A stretch of DNA of 64,000 nt, from assembly GCF_029961155.1 (NCBI RefSeq), contig NZ_JASBRH010000005.1, forward strand, positions 62,001 through 126,000, written 5' to 3'. The notes under the pieces were generated by a model, which was given only the letters and a program-made list of their open reading frames with translations, was not told the DNA's origin and did no database searches. A program made the position numbers and the translations under genes. This stretch comes from Pontibacterium granulatum (GTDB taxonomy: Bacteria > Pseudomonadota > Gammaproteobacteria > Pseudomonadales > Balneatricaceae). Shown piece after piece: positions 54,874-63,744 of the stretch; position 1 is the first letter of the stretch, and each line of letters starts with the position of its first letter.

Positions 54874-56058
54874 TTAGCTGTCGACTACCTCCACGATAAT
54901 CTCCCCGATCAACGCACAATCCTCTTCCGTAAAGGTGAGAGGGATACGCATATCCAGCAAGGTAGACAGAACCTTTTCGGTCTTCGGCAACTGTGGCATC
55001 TCTTCGATATAGCGCCAGCTGTCGTAGCGACTGGTGTAGTCGCGGGGCACATCGTCGCCAAACCACTTCAGTATCACACCACGTTCACCACATCGTTTTA
55101 GCACGTCCTGAATCTGCTCAGCACTAAAATTCGGTAGTGAGAACTGGATCGAGCTGGCGACAAACCCTTCCTTTTCCGGACGCGCTGGGATGCGGATTTT
55201 GTCGCTGCTGTTAAATGCTGCTTCCAGAATACGGTAGCGTGCGTTCCAGCGTTCGCATTGGGTATCCAGATCCGCCAACTGAGGTCGCAGGATCGCTGCA
55301 CGCAGGTTGTCCATCCGGCCGCTGTAGTTCGGCGTTTCGTAACGGATCTGCTCGAACGCCTCCGTGGGCGGTGCCGCGAAGTGGCGCTCGAACAGCATGT
55401 AGGAGCCCGAATGCATGATCGCCCGTGCCATCACGTTCGGGTGACGTGTTGTGAGGAAACCACCTTCACCGGAGTTGATGTGCTTATACGTCTGCATACT
55501 GAAGCAGGCGACATCACCGAACGTACCGCTTTTCCTGCCGTTCCAGGTTGCGCCCATGGTGTGGGCGCAGTCTTCGATCAGAAACAGACCATAGCGTTCG
55601 CAGATCGCCATGATGCGATCCATATCCGCCAGATGACCACGCATATGGGATAGCATGAAATACTTGGCGCCGCTCTCGGCTGCTTTGCGTTCCAAATCGT
55701 CCAGATCGATGCAGTAGTCCTCCGCCACATCGACCAATACAGGCACCGCTCCGCTGTTATGGATCGCACCGGGTACCGGGGCCAGGGTGAAAGCGTTGCA
55801 CAGCACTTTGTCGCCAGCTTTCACACCCGCCGCACGCATGGCGATATGCAACGCGTAACCCCCGGAGGAGCAGGCGAGGACGTAAGGAACGCCCTGGTAC
55901 TCAGCAAACTCCAGCTCCAGCAGGTCGGTTTCGCTCTTTTCGTCGGGCAGGGTGTTGTAGCGGTGAAGACGCCCGCTGCGCATGACCTCAACCGCCGCTT
56001 CAATACCGGCTTCAGGGATCGATTCCTGCTGGGTAAATGACTTGGTGAACTGTTTCAT
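54874..56058 (-). CDS. DegT/DnrJ/EryC1/StrS-family aminotransferase
   Basis: A PLP enzyme of 394 residues. PYVLACSSGGYALHIAMRA is the cofactor-phosphate region, EDCAHTMGATWNGRKSGTFGDVACFSMQTYKHINSGEGG contains the ring-binding Asp and the Schiff-base Lys. Family members mostly aminate keto-sugars, but some act on other small ketones. It starts 12 bases after the HpsN-like gene, so they form an operon. Its role is unclear because no nucleotide-sugar genes are nearby. Confidence 0.85.
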   Translation of the reverse strand: MKQFTKSFTQQESIPEAGIEAAVEVMRSGRLHRYNTLPDEKSETDLLELEFAEYQGVPYVLACSSGGYALHIAMRAAGVKAGDKVLCNAFTLAPVPGAIHNSGAVPVLVDVAEDYCIDLDDLERKAAESGAKYFMLSHMRGHLADMDRIMAICERYGLFLIEDCAHTMGATWNGRKSGTFGDVACFSMQTYKHINSGEGGFLTTRHPNVMARAIMHSGSYMLFERHFAAPPTEAFEQIRYETPNYSGRMDNLRAAILRPQLADLDTQCERWNARYRILEAAFNSSDKIRIPARPEKEGFVASSIQFSLPNFSAEQIQDVLKRCGERGVILKWFGDDVPRDYTSRYDSWRYIEEMPQLPKTEKVLSTLLDMRIPLTFTEEDCALIGEIIVEVVDS

Positions 56059-56070
56059 CGTCTGCCGTCC

Positions 56071-57378
56071 TCAGTCGTAACGCTTCTGATCGTATACGTG
56101 GAAATCCCATTCCTGATCCGGGAAGTACTTACGCAGGCGCCAATCACAGGCACGGGCGTGGCCTTCCATCCCCTCTGCGCGGGAGATACGGGAGCCGGCA
56201 GCGCTGAACTGCAGGTTCGCTTCTTTGCTGATCGCTTGGTAGGTCAGGATCTTGAGAAACTTGTGTACGTTCAAACCACCGCTGTAACGGGCTACGCGTT
56301 TGGTCGGCAGGATGTGGTTAGTACCGGAGCACTTGTCGCCGTGGGTGACGGTTGCGCCTTCACCCAGGAACAGCGAGCCGTAGTTCTTCAGGTTGTCGCG
56401 CCACCAGTCCAGATCTTCAGTAATCACCTGCAGGTGCTCGGAGGCATATTCGTCGCTGACCTTTACGCACTCTTCGCGGCTGTCGCACAGGATGATCTCG
56501 CCGTGGTTGTCCCAGGCAGACTGAACCACTTCCTGGTTCGGCATATCCGCAGCGACCTTCGGCATCAGTTCAGCCACCGTCTCGCCAATGCGGCGGCTGG
56601 TGGTAAACAGCCATACCGGGGAGTCGTATCCGTGTTCGGCCTGCGAAACCAGATCGACGGCGATGGTCATCGGATCTGCGCTGTCATCGGCGATGATGGC
56701 GGACTCGGTTGGGCCTGCAAATACGTCGATACCCACTTCACCGAACAGCAGGCGTTTGGCTTCAGCTACATAACCGTTACCCGGACCGACCAGAATATCC
56801 GCAGCCACACCGGTAAACAGACCTTTCGCCATGGTGGCTACTGCATGTACGCCGCCCATCTCCAGAATGATGTCGGCACCGGCCAGATCCATCGCATATA
56901 CAATGGCAGGGTGGATGCTGCCATCCTTCGGAGGCGAGCAGGCGATGATGGTCTCAACACCCGCCACTTTGGCTGTCGCGATGCTCATCAGCGCTGACGC
57001 CGCATGGGAATAACGGCCACCCGGTACATAACAACCGGCGCAGTTTACCGGAATGACCTTCTGGCCCAGTTTCACACCCGGTGCGGATTCGATCTCGAAT
57101 TCGGTCAGGCTGGCGCGTTGTGCTTCAGCAAAGGTTTTCACCTGCTGGTAAGCAAACTGAATGTCCTGCTTTACCTGTTCAGGCACCTGAGCGATCAGTT
57201 CGGCACGTTTCGCGTCTGAGAGAATAAAGTCTCCCTGCCAGTTATCGAACTGCGCCGCGTATTCACAGACGGCACCTTCGCCGTCCTGTTCAATACGAGC
57301 CAGCATCTGTTTTACGGTTTGCTGGATGCGCTCATCTGATTCTGCGACCGGAGCGGTGGATTTTTTCAGGTATTCCAT
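56071..57378 (-). CDS. Histidinol-dehydrogenase-family enzyme, HpsN (sulfopropanediol dehydrogenase)-like
   Basis: A protein of 435 residues of the HisD superfamily. Zinc and catalytic regions are visible as SQAEHGYDSPV, YASEHLQV, GGLNVHKF and GMEGHARA. The N-terminus EYLKKS, GCYVPGGRYSHAASALM, GDKCSGTNHILPT and the ending GMEGHARACDWRLRKYFPD resemble, from memory, HpsN, which oxidises (R)-2,3-dihydroxypropane-1-sulfonate to sulfolactate, more than biosynthetic HisD. There are no other his genes here. Whether the substrate is a sulfonate or another alcohol cannot be told. Confidence 0.8.
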   Translation of the reverse strand: MEYLKKSTAPVAESDERIQQTVKQMLARIEQDGEGAVCEYAAQFDNWQGDFILSDAKRAELIAQVPEQVKQDIQFAYQQVKTFAEAQRASLTEFEIESAPGVKLGQKVIPVNCAGCYVPGGRYSHAASALMSIATAKVAGVETIIACSPPKDGSIHPAIVYAMDLAGADIILEMGGVHAVATMAKGLFTGVAADILVGPGNGYVAEAKRLLFGEVGIDVFAGPTESAIIADDSADPMTIAVDLVSQAEHGYDSPVWLFTTSRRIGETVAELMPKVAADMPNQEVVQSAWDNHGEIILCDSREECVKVSDEYASEHLQVITEDLDWWRDNLKNYGSLFLGEGATVTHGDKCSGTNHILPTKRVARYSGGLNVHKFLKILTYQAISKEANLQFSAAGSRISRAEGMEGHARACDWRLRKYFPDQEWDFHVYDQKRYD

Positions 57379-57590
57379 CGATACATCCTTTGGTTTTTAT
57401 TCTTTAGGCATAAGAACGTTTTGAATTCTGGTACTTTGGTGGAAGCCGGACTTATCGCTGCATCCACGTGATGGTTCCATACTAGAAGCAGGGTGCTGAA
57501 ACAGGCCAATGCCGTTTTTAGCGTGACCGGTTACTTTTTGGCATGGGTGCAGGTAAGCGCCCAGCCGCTGCAGCATGAACGGGTGAACGA

Positions 57591-58499
57591 ATGGAACTGA
57601 AGTGGTTAAAAGACTATATCGCGCTGGTGGATCATGGCAGCTTTTCAAAGGCCGCCGAAGCGCGCTTTGTGACGCAACCGGCGTTCAGCCGCCGTATCCG
57701 TTCACTGGAAAACTGGTTGGGCGTGAGTCTGGTTGATCGTGACAAATACCCAACTACGCTAACACCCGCCGGTGAAGCTTTTGCCGAACATGCCCGTCAG
57801 TTAATCAGCCAGACATACGCGGTGCGCAACCAGATGCGCGACATCGCTGCCGCCCGCGAGCAGTTGGTCATCGTTGCCCAGCATGCATTGGCCGTATCCT
57901 TCTTCCCGCCTTGGATGAAAACCCTGGAAGCCCTCACCAACGGTGCTTTGGTGAAGGTAGAGTCCGGCAACCTGCACGATAACGTGGAAGCGTTTCTGTC
58001 CGGCAACGGAGACTTCCTGCTCTGCTACGCTTCGGAAGATATCTTCAGCCAGTTGCAGCGCGACGATGTCGAGAGCATGCAGGTGGGTGTCGATGAACTG
58101 GTGCCTGTATCGGCGGTCGATACCGATGGCGAACCCGTCCATGCGGCAACAGAGGGCGGCGTGCTGAAGCTGCTTGGCCATCCAGGGGAGTCGTACTTTG
58201 GCCGCCTTCTGGCGCGGGAGTGTTTACCCCATCTACCGGCTGACCTGAGCGTACACCTGGCGTGTGAAAACGCGCTGTCTGAGGCGCTGAAATCGCTGGT
58301 GCTGAGCGGTTACGGTATGGCCTGGTTGCCCAAAAGCCTGATCACTAAGGAGCTGGAACATGGCGAGTTGGTGCGACTGGTACCGCCACTCAAAAGCCTG
58401 GACCTCAGTATCCGTCTCTATCGCCTGAAAAAGCCCGCCTGTGACGCGGCTGATCAGTTCTGGAACTACCTGCAGGAACTGTACAACGGCGGTGAGTAA
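57591..58499 (+). CDS. LysR-family regulator
   Basis: A protein of 302 residues with the LysR helix-turn-helix (LKDYIALVDHGSFSKAAEARFVTQPAFSRRIRSLE) and an effector domain. Divergent from the HpsN-like/DegT operon and upstream of the decarboxylase, so it likely controls one or both. The divergent gap holds GTGACCGGTTAC near 57518, a near-palindrome that could be a site. Confidence 0.9.
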   Translation: MELKWLKDYIALVDHGSFSKAAEARFVTQPAFSRRIRSLENWLGVSLVDRDKYPTTLTPAGEAFAEHARQLISQTYAVRNQMRDIAAAREQLVIVAQHALAVSFFPPWMKTLEALTNGALVKVESGNLHDNVEAFLSGNGDFLLCYASEDIFSQLQRDDVESMQVGVDELVPVSAVDTDGEPVHAATEGGVLKLLGHPGESYFGRLLARECLPHLPADLSVHLACENALSEALKSLVLSGYGMAWLPKSLITKELEHGELVRLVPPLKSLDLSIRLYRLKKPACDAADQFWNYLQELYNGGE

Positions 58500-58672
58500 A
58501 CCGTCGTCATGCCGAAAAGTAACCGCTTCGAAGCAAAACAGCATTGGAGAGTGGTCACAGTGCGTGAATATACTCATCTCATCACCGCCCCGAAGCAAGC
58601 AGACCACAGCGCTTCATAAGGGCCACAGAACAGAGTGCGGCCTAAGTACGCACGAATGCTGAGACCAAGAGT

Positions 58673-60076
58673 ATGCAAAAGAATCTGGAAATTCTGAACA
58701 AAGCCGTCAACGAATGGATGCCGGAAGGGCGTCCGGTTGTACAGGCACCGCCTGCCGCTGAACTGGAAGCCAAGCTCAACCTGAGTCTGGGCGAAGAGGG
58801 CGCAGATTGGGATGTTCTGGAAGACGCCGTGCGTGCCTATCTGCACTACAACCCGGATGTGTCGCAGGCGGAGTTCTACAAGCTGCTCTATTCCGGCCGC
58901 AACAAATATGCGCTGTTGGGGGACTGGATCACCAGCCTGAGTAACGCGACGATGCACACCTATCAGGTCGGCCCCGTGGCCACGCTGATGGAGATGGAGC
59001 TGATCCGCCAGTGGAACAAACTGGTGGGCTTCGATCAGGGCAACGGCGAAGGTGAGGGGGTGATGGTCGCAGGTGGCAGCCAGGCCAACCTGATCGGTAT
59101 GATGCTGGCCCGTCACCACGCCTGCCCGGATTACAAAACCAAAGGCCCGCAGGGCAAAACACTGGTGGCATACGTATCCGATCAGGCACATTACTCCGGC
59201 CAAAAAGCCGCCAACGTGCTGGGCATCGGCACCGATAACCTGATTGCCGTCGCGACCGACGACGCCGGGCGTATGCGACCTGATGCACTGGCCGATGAAA
59301 TCGAAAAGAGCATTGCCAAAGGCCATACGCCGTTCTTCATCGGTTTGACCGCAGGCACCACCGTTACAGGTGCCTATGACCCGGTTAAGGCGTGCAGTGA
59401 GATCGCCAAAGCCCATGATATTTGGCTGCATATCGATGGTGCATGGGGGGGACCGATCCTGTTCTCTGACAAGCACCGCTCGTTGTTAGCCGATAGCCAT
59501 CTGGCGGACTCGTTTGCCTGGGATGCCCACAAGCTGATGAACGTACCGATCACCGCAGCGGTGATTTTGGTGAAACATCAGGGCGCTCTGAAAGCTTGCT
59601 GCTCCGGCGGCGGTGGTGATTACCTGTTCCATGCCGACGAGAATGCCGATTACAATCTGGGGGAACGCTCCATCCAGTGCGGCCGACGCGCCGATGCACT
59701 GAAGGTATGGCTGAGCTGGAAGGCGATCGGTAACAACGGCTTTGCAGAAAAGATCGATTTCCTTCAGGGCATGAAAACCGAGTGTGTATCTCAGATCGAG
59801 CGCTGTGACTCACTGCAGATGCTGGCCGATGCCCGCTACCTCAACGTACTGTTCCGTTACAAGCCGGAGCACATGGATGACGAACAGGAATTGCGCAAAC
59901 TGAACATCGAGATCTGCAAAACGATGATGCGTTCCGGCGGTCCCTACGTCGATTACGCCCAGTACAAAGGCCGTACCGGAATTCGCCTGATTCTGGCGAA
60001 TACCGAGGTCACACAGGAACATCTGCAACGTCTGCTGGATAAGGTCCAACGCATAGGGCAGGAGTTATCTGCTTAA
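58673..60076 (+). CDS. PLP-dependent group II decarboxylase, CSAD/GAD-like
   Basis: A protein of 467 residues. QVGPVATLMEMELIRQW, the PLP-stacking His in SDQAHYSGQ, HIDGAWGGPILFS and the Schiff-base Lys in WDAHKLMN place it in the glutamate/cysteine sulfinate/aspartate decarboxylase group. The QCGRRADALKVWLSWKA segment closely resembles CSAD. Possible products are taurine, hypotaurine, beta-alanine or another amine. It follows the LysR gene by 173 bases. Degraded pieces of this gene occur at 60271-60317 and 62014-62173. Confidence 0.87.
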   Translation: MQKNLEILNKAVNEWMPEGRPVVQAPPAAELEAKLNLSLGEEGADWDVLEDAVRAYLHYNPDVSQAEFYKLLYSGRNKYALLGDWITSLSNATMHTYQVGPVATLMEMELIRQWNKLVGFDQGNGEGEGVMVAGGSQANLIGMMLARHHACPDYKTKGPQGKTLVAYVSDQAHYSGQKAANVLGIGTDNLIAVATDDAGRMRPDALADEIEKSIAKGHTPFFIGLTAGTTVTGAYDPVKACSEIAKAHDIWLHIDGAWGGPILFSDKHRSLLADSHLADSFAWDAHKLMNVPITAAVILVKHQGALKACCSGGGGDYLFHADENADYNLGERSIQCGRRADALKVWLSWKAIGNNGFAEKIDFLQGMKTECVSQIERCDSLQMLADARYLNVLFRYKPEHMDDEQELRKLNIEICKTMMRSGGPYVDYAQYKGRTGIRLILANTEVTQEHLQRLLDKVQRIGQELSA

Positions 60077-60096
60077 CCAAACGATAGACTGAGAAA

Positions 60097-60133
60097 CAAA
60101 AGACCCGCCACTGAGTGCGGGTCTTTTGTTTGG
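60097..60133 (+). terminator. Terminator of the decarboxylase gene
   Basis: AAAAGACCCGC pairs with GCGGGTCTTTTG, followed by TTTGG, 20 bases after the stop codon. Confidence 0.85.
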
Positions 60134-60270
60134 TGTTAGTCATCTGATCGCTAAAGCGTCGGTTGCTTGGAACGTTAGTGATTCCAGCGATCCACCGCTA
60201 GTCGTACGTTTCAGAGCGGCAGTAACCTCCTAGACTGCACTGCTACGGGTTTACTTAAGTGTCTTTGAGC

Positions 60271-60317
60271 GGTCCAAGCACTTCAAAGCGGATGGGGCAG
60301 CAGTTATCTGCTTAACC
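60271..60317 (+). pseudogene. Remnant of the decarboxylase 3' end
   Basis: The 23 bases at 60295-60317 repeat the end of the decarboxylase gene and its stop (60056-60078) with one mismatch. GGTCCAA at 60271 matches the upstream part, with an insertion between. A second, mostly lost copy of the gene end; the rest of the 60134-60384 gap shows no gene. Confidence 0.55.
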
Positions 60318-60384
60318 TCAAAAACGACTAGATTTAAAAAGTGGAGGCCGGCATACCAGCATCGCTTATACAAAGAATCAGGCA

Positions 60385-60957
60385 TTATTGCTTATAGCGA
60401 TCGTGGTTGAATACCATGTCCCCACCGGGTGCCGCTTGGTGGCAGGCAATACAGCCTTTTTGCTTACCTTTGGCTACGCGGCCAGCCAGTTTCATTCCTG
60501 CTGGATTGGTATCGAGACTACCGTCGGCTTTGTATTTCACCCAAAACCAATTCTGATTATCCGGATCATAACCGCTTTCACGCTTGTACATCACTGTTAC
60601 TGCTTTGAGATATTTATCCGGATTATTGGCAACGCTTTGTTTGCTGACGCCTTCGCCACCAAAGTTACGTTTAACGATCAACACACCGTTATGGCTGCCC
60701 ATCTGCAGTGTGGTATCGAGCGTATCGAGGATCGCCCCATGGGGCGGTTGGCCGGTATAGGGTGTGCCGGTGATGGCGCCTTTGCCAACCAGCCCTGCGG
60801 CTGCCATCGCACTCCAGAGGTCTGCGGCATAGTCAGTGCTGGATGGGCCGCCAAAAGGCATATCATCCTTAGGTTCCTGATACACCATTGTGTCGCAGCC
60901 GGCAATCAACAGGCAGATGATACCCGCTGTACCCAGGCGGGTTAGTGGTTTGGTCAT
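60385..60957 (-). CDS. Cytochrome P460-like lipoprotein
   Basis: A protein of 190 residues with a lipoprotein signal (LLIAGC, lipidated Cys near residue 20). The periplasmic domain ends in a c-type haem site, CIACH. The region WSAMAAAGL...GVLIVKRNFGGEGVS...VTVMYKRESGYDPDNQNWFWVKY is characteristic of the cytochrome P460 family, which includes nitric-oxide/hydroxylamine-linked and unassigned oxidoreductases. A paralogue is transcribed divergently at 61181. GGAGAG precedes the ATG. Confidence 0.85.
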   Translation of the reverse strand: MTKPLTRLGTAGIICLLIAGCDTMVYQEPKDDMPFGGPSSTDYAADLWSAMAAAGLVGKGAITGTPYTGQPPHGAILDTLDTTLQMGSHNGVLIVKRNFGGEGVSKQSVANNPDKYLKAVTVMYKRESGYDPDNQNWFWVKYKADGSLDTNPAGMKLAGRVAKGKQKGCIACHQAAPGGDMVFNHDRYKQ

Positions 60958-61180
60958 GATAATCTCTCCTGCTTATATCCATCTCTATTCACGTTTCGTG
61001 CATCCGATGTGGTCACGAATTACGTCGTTGCGTATTGCAGGCCTTCCCAACTGTGTTACTGCAGACTGTAAAGTCAGGAAGGCATTAACCATTCTTTACG
61101 TTTAGTTATTGGTGAATCATAGTACAGCGATGTAAATGAGGTCGGTTTCGGGTTGCTGGCTATCAGTATGGAGGAGGTGT

Positions 61181-61759
61181 ATGAAGAGATTCAGTCTAAG
61201 GACGTTATATTTACTTGCAGTCTTGTGCGTTCCAGCCCAGGCCGATGGACCTCCTATGGGTACTGAAGCCGATGTGAAATATGCAGCTCTTCTGTGGCAA
61301 CATCTTGAGGCGGAAGAGCTGGTTGGAAACAATGCTCGCCCCCTGGAGCCTTTTTTCGGCGGCGCCCGACCTCACGGGATGATTCTGGAAATTGTTGCAC
61401 AAGACCTCAGTGTTGAACAGCATACTGGGTTCCTGGTGCTAAAACGAAACTACTCCGGTGAAGGGGTATCTGTAGAGGAGGTAGCGCGGGACCGAGTACG
61501 CTTTCTTAACTCAATTACGGTGATGTACCGCCGAGAGAAAGGGTACGATCCGGATAATCAGGACTGGTTTTGGGTAAAGTATCAGCCGGACGGATCCTTG
61601 TTTCGCAATCCTAAGAATACTGAGATGGCCGGTCGTATAATGAAAGGCCCCAGTTGGGAGCAATCCGGAGGTTGTATATACTGCCACGCATCCGCAGGAG
61701 GTGGTGACTATGTATTCTATCCTGAGATACATGTGCCGGGGTATTCGCCCGTGCAATAG
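61181..61759 (+). CDS. Cytochrome P460-like periplasmic protein
   Basis: A protein of 192 residues with a cleavable signal peptide (about 1-22, ending AQA-DG) and one c-type haem site, CIYCH. The YDPDNQDWFWVKYQPDGSL block is nearly identical to that in the divergent paralogue. GGAGGAGG precedes the ATG at 61181. One copy is a lipoprotein, the other soluble, so they may work in different places or as a pair. Function is not known. Confidence 0.85.
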   Translation: MKRFSLRTLYLLAVLCVPAQADGPPMGTEADVKYAALLWQHLEAEELVGNNARPLEPFFGGARPHGMILEIVAQDLSVEQHTGFLVLKRNYSGEGVSVEEVARDRVRFLNSITVMYRREKGYDPDNQDWFWVKYQPDGSLFRNPKNTEMAGRIMKGPSWEQSGGCIYCHASAGGGDYVFYPEIHVPGYSPVQ

Positions 61760-61879
61760 TTTCAGGAACCGTAGAGTCCCTGGCGTTGAGGCTGTCGGAT
61801 AAGTCTTGCAGCCCTTGGTACATGGGATCACTTGTCGCTAAAATCATTTAAACGAACTTTACTGCTGATGGTGCAAGGG

Positions 61880-62013
61880 ATGGCGCGCTACAAACACTAC
61901 GATTACAACCAGACCACAATGATACCGCTGCGTTTTGCGGATCAGATCCAGACTGACACCTTCGAATATATCCTCAATCATGTGGTCGATAATGACCTCG
62001 ATATGCGTCTGTT
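61880..62013 (+). mobile_element. IS1182-type transposase, N-terminal fragment
   Basis: The translation begins MARYKHYDYNQTTMIPL and continues ADQIQTDTFEYILNHVVDNDLD, the typical N-terminus of IS1182-family transposases. After about 44 residues the frame runs into decarboxylase-derived sequence, so the rest of the insertion sequence is gone. No terminal inverted repeats could be identified. The gap 61760-62382 has no intact gene. Confidence 0.7.
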
Positions 62014-62173
62014 GGTGATTTTGGTGAAGCATCAAGGCGCTCTGAAAGCCTGCAGCTCCGGCGGTGGCGGTGACTACCTGTTTAATGCCGACGAGAATGC
62101 CAATTACAACCTGGGTTAGCGCTCAATCCAGTGCGGTCGTCGCTCCGATGCACTGAAGGTATGGCTGAGCTGG
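62014..62173 (+). pseudogene. Decarboxylase gene fragment fused to transposase remnant
   Basis: These 160 bases align without gaps to 59560-59719 inside the PLP decarboxylase gene with about 18 mismatches by my count (about 89 percent identity). The fragment covers the end of the active-site region to LSW. A GAA-to-TAG change stops the frame at 62117. It continues the transposase remnant in the same frame, giving an apparent 80-residue chimeric ORF that is not functional. Confidence 0.85.
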
Positions 62174-62382
62174 TTAACTACGGCGTTAGCAGGCCGAGTT
62201 ACGCACGATTAGTAGACACCTTCTATAAGTCAGGTGGACTTACCCCTATGTTCCGTGGGCAGTTTAAGTTTACAACACGCCGCCCGGTGGCACTCACCAG
62301 GTAAACAACAAGGCTTGAATGTTACGGCAATGACATTAAGGTTTGGAAAGTATGCGCAGGGTGATACGACAGGAGGATAGGG

Positions 62383-63744
62383 ATGTTGAAGCTCAACCAA
62401 GTAGCGCTCACAGTCAGCCGCATTCAGTCGCTCACTGAGCGTAAAGAGGGGCTTTGGTATTTCGAACACCATCAGATTCCGGACTTCGAGTCGATTTTTG
62501 AAGCCTGTGAGCTGTATCAGGCGGCGGTAGACAGCGGGCGTGAGGTAGAAACAGGTTGTAAAGAGATAATTGAAGCCGCTCTGGAACGGGTGCTAGCTTA
62601 TCACTGTCCGCTTACGGCGGAAGAGTGGCGTGAGCTTGACTATGACGACCGTGAAAGTGTCAATTTTATTGCCGAACTCACAGGGGCGGTGGAGTGGTTG
62701 CTAAAGCCCTGTTTTGCAGATCATTGCTATCACCGGGTATTCGATATCGTTCGGCGTGATCACATATCGGAGGAGGTGCGAGTTTATGCCTTGACGCGTC
62801 TCACCGATATCGGCCTCTCAGCGAAGGGGCAGGTGGCGGACCAGAGCTATCAGTTGCTTAAAGATGCTGCCTATGGCCGGATTTTCAACGGCCATCGTTG
62901 TGAAATCGTCACAGCTTTCTTGTCATCTTATGCAGATGAGCCAGAGTTGATCGGGCTGTTGGAACAGTTGCTGGTTCAGGAAGCAGAAGCGCCGTACTGG
63001 CTGGCCCGCCTGATTAGCGAAAAGTTGGCACAGCGCACTGATGTACAGACTTTTTTGCTTACTAAACTTCATGCGGCTGCCGATGAGCGATGGTTAGAGT
63101 TTTTCGCCACAGCGCTGGATGCGCAGTGGGAGGATGGGACAGCACTGAAGGGTATTGCGCAAAGTTATCTGATCAGTCATCACGATCCTAGTGTACGTTG
63201 TCGTGGTTTAAGCCTGATGTTGAGGTATGAGGCGTCTGAGGTTGTAGAACCGCAGATGTTGCAAGCCCTAAAGGATTCCGATGATTGGGTGCGACGTTTT
63301 GTGCTCGAAAATCTACACCGCCTGGAGCTATCACTCGATCGGCATTTGCAGCTGCTGCAACAGGTTGTTGATACTGACGAGGATATATTCGTACAGGACG
63401 AGGCATTACAGGTATTGAAAGCGAACTGGGGGGAGCGAAGTGATTGGCATTTCTGGCTGCGGCGTTGTGCAGAGTCCAATCAACACAATGTCACCCGGCT
63501 CGAAGCTCTGGAAATGGTACTCGAAACCCAACCTAACAGTGCCCATCAGTTCGTCTGGCTAAAATCCTGTTACGGCAAAGAGGAATGCCGCATAGTCAGG
63601 GAGCGGTTAGTTGAGTTAGTTGGCAAGTACCATCGGGAACAGCCAGAGCTGATTCCCTGGCTTGAGCATGTGGCGCGTTCCGATCCGGAGCATGAAGTAC
63701 GCTATGCCGCCGAGAGCCTTATCTATTGGTATTCTCGGGAATAA
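62383..63744 (+). CDS. HEAT-like helical-repeat protein
   Basis: A soluble protein of 453 residues, almost entirely helical. Repeating units such as SEEVRVYALTRLTDIGL, DPSVRCRGLSLMLRYE, DDWVRRFVLENLHRL and PEHEVRYAAESLIYW resemble HEAT repeats. GGAGG lies 8 bases before the ATG. Such proteins form protein-binding solenoids. No enzymatic motif and no functional hint from neighbours. Confidence 0.75.
   Translation: MLKLNQVALTVSRIQSLTERKEGLWYFEHHQIPDFESIFEACELYQAAVDSGREVETGCKEIIEAALERVLAYHCPLTAEEWRELDYDDRESVNFIAELTGAVEWLLKPCFADHCYHRVFDIVRRDHISEEVRVYALTRLTDIGLSAKGQVADQSYQLLKDAAYGRIFNGHRCEIVTAFLSSYADEPELIGLLEQLLVQEAEAPYWLARLISEKLAQRTDVQTFLLTKLHAAADERWLEFFATALDAQWEDGTALKGIAQSYLISHHDPSVRCRGLSLMLRYEASEVVEPQMLQALKDSDDWVRRFVLENLHRLELSLDRHLQLLQQVVDTDEDIFVQDEALQVLKANWGERSDWHFWLRRCAESNQHNVTRLEALEMVLETQPNSAHQFVWLKSCYGKEECRIVRERLVELVGKYHREQPELIPWLEHVARSDPEHEVRYAAESLIYWYSRE

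Noticed and set aside
56071-57378. Ordinary histidinol dehydrogenase of histidine biosynthesis
   Set aside because: No his operon neighbours, and the N- and C-terminal signatures fit the HpsN-like branch better.
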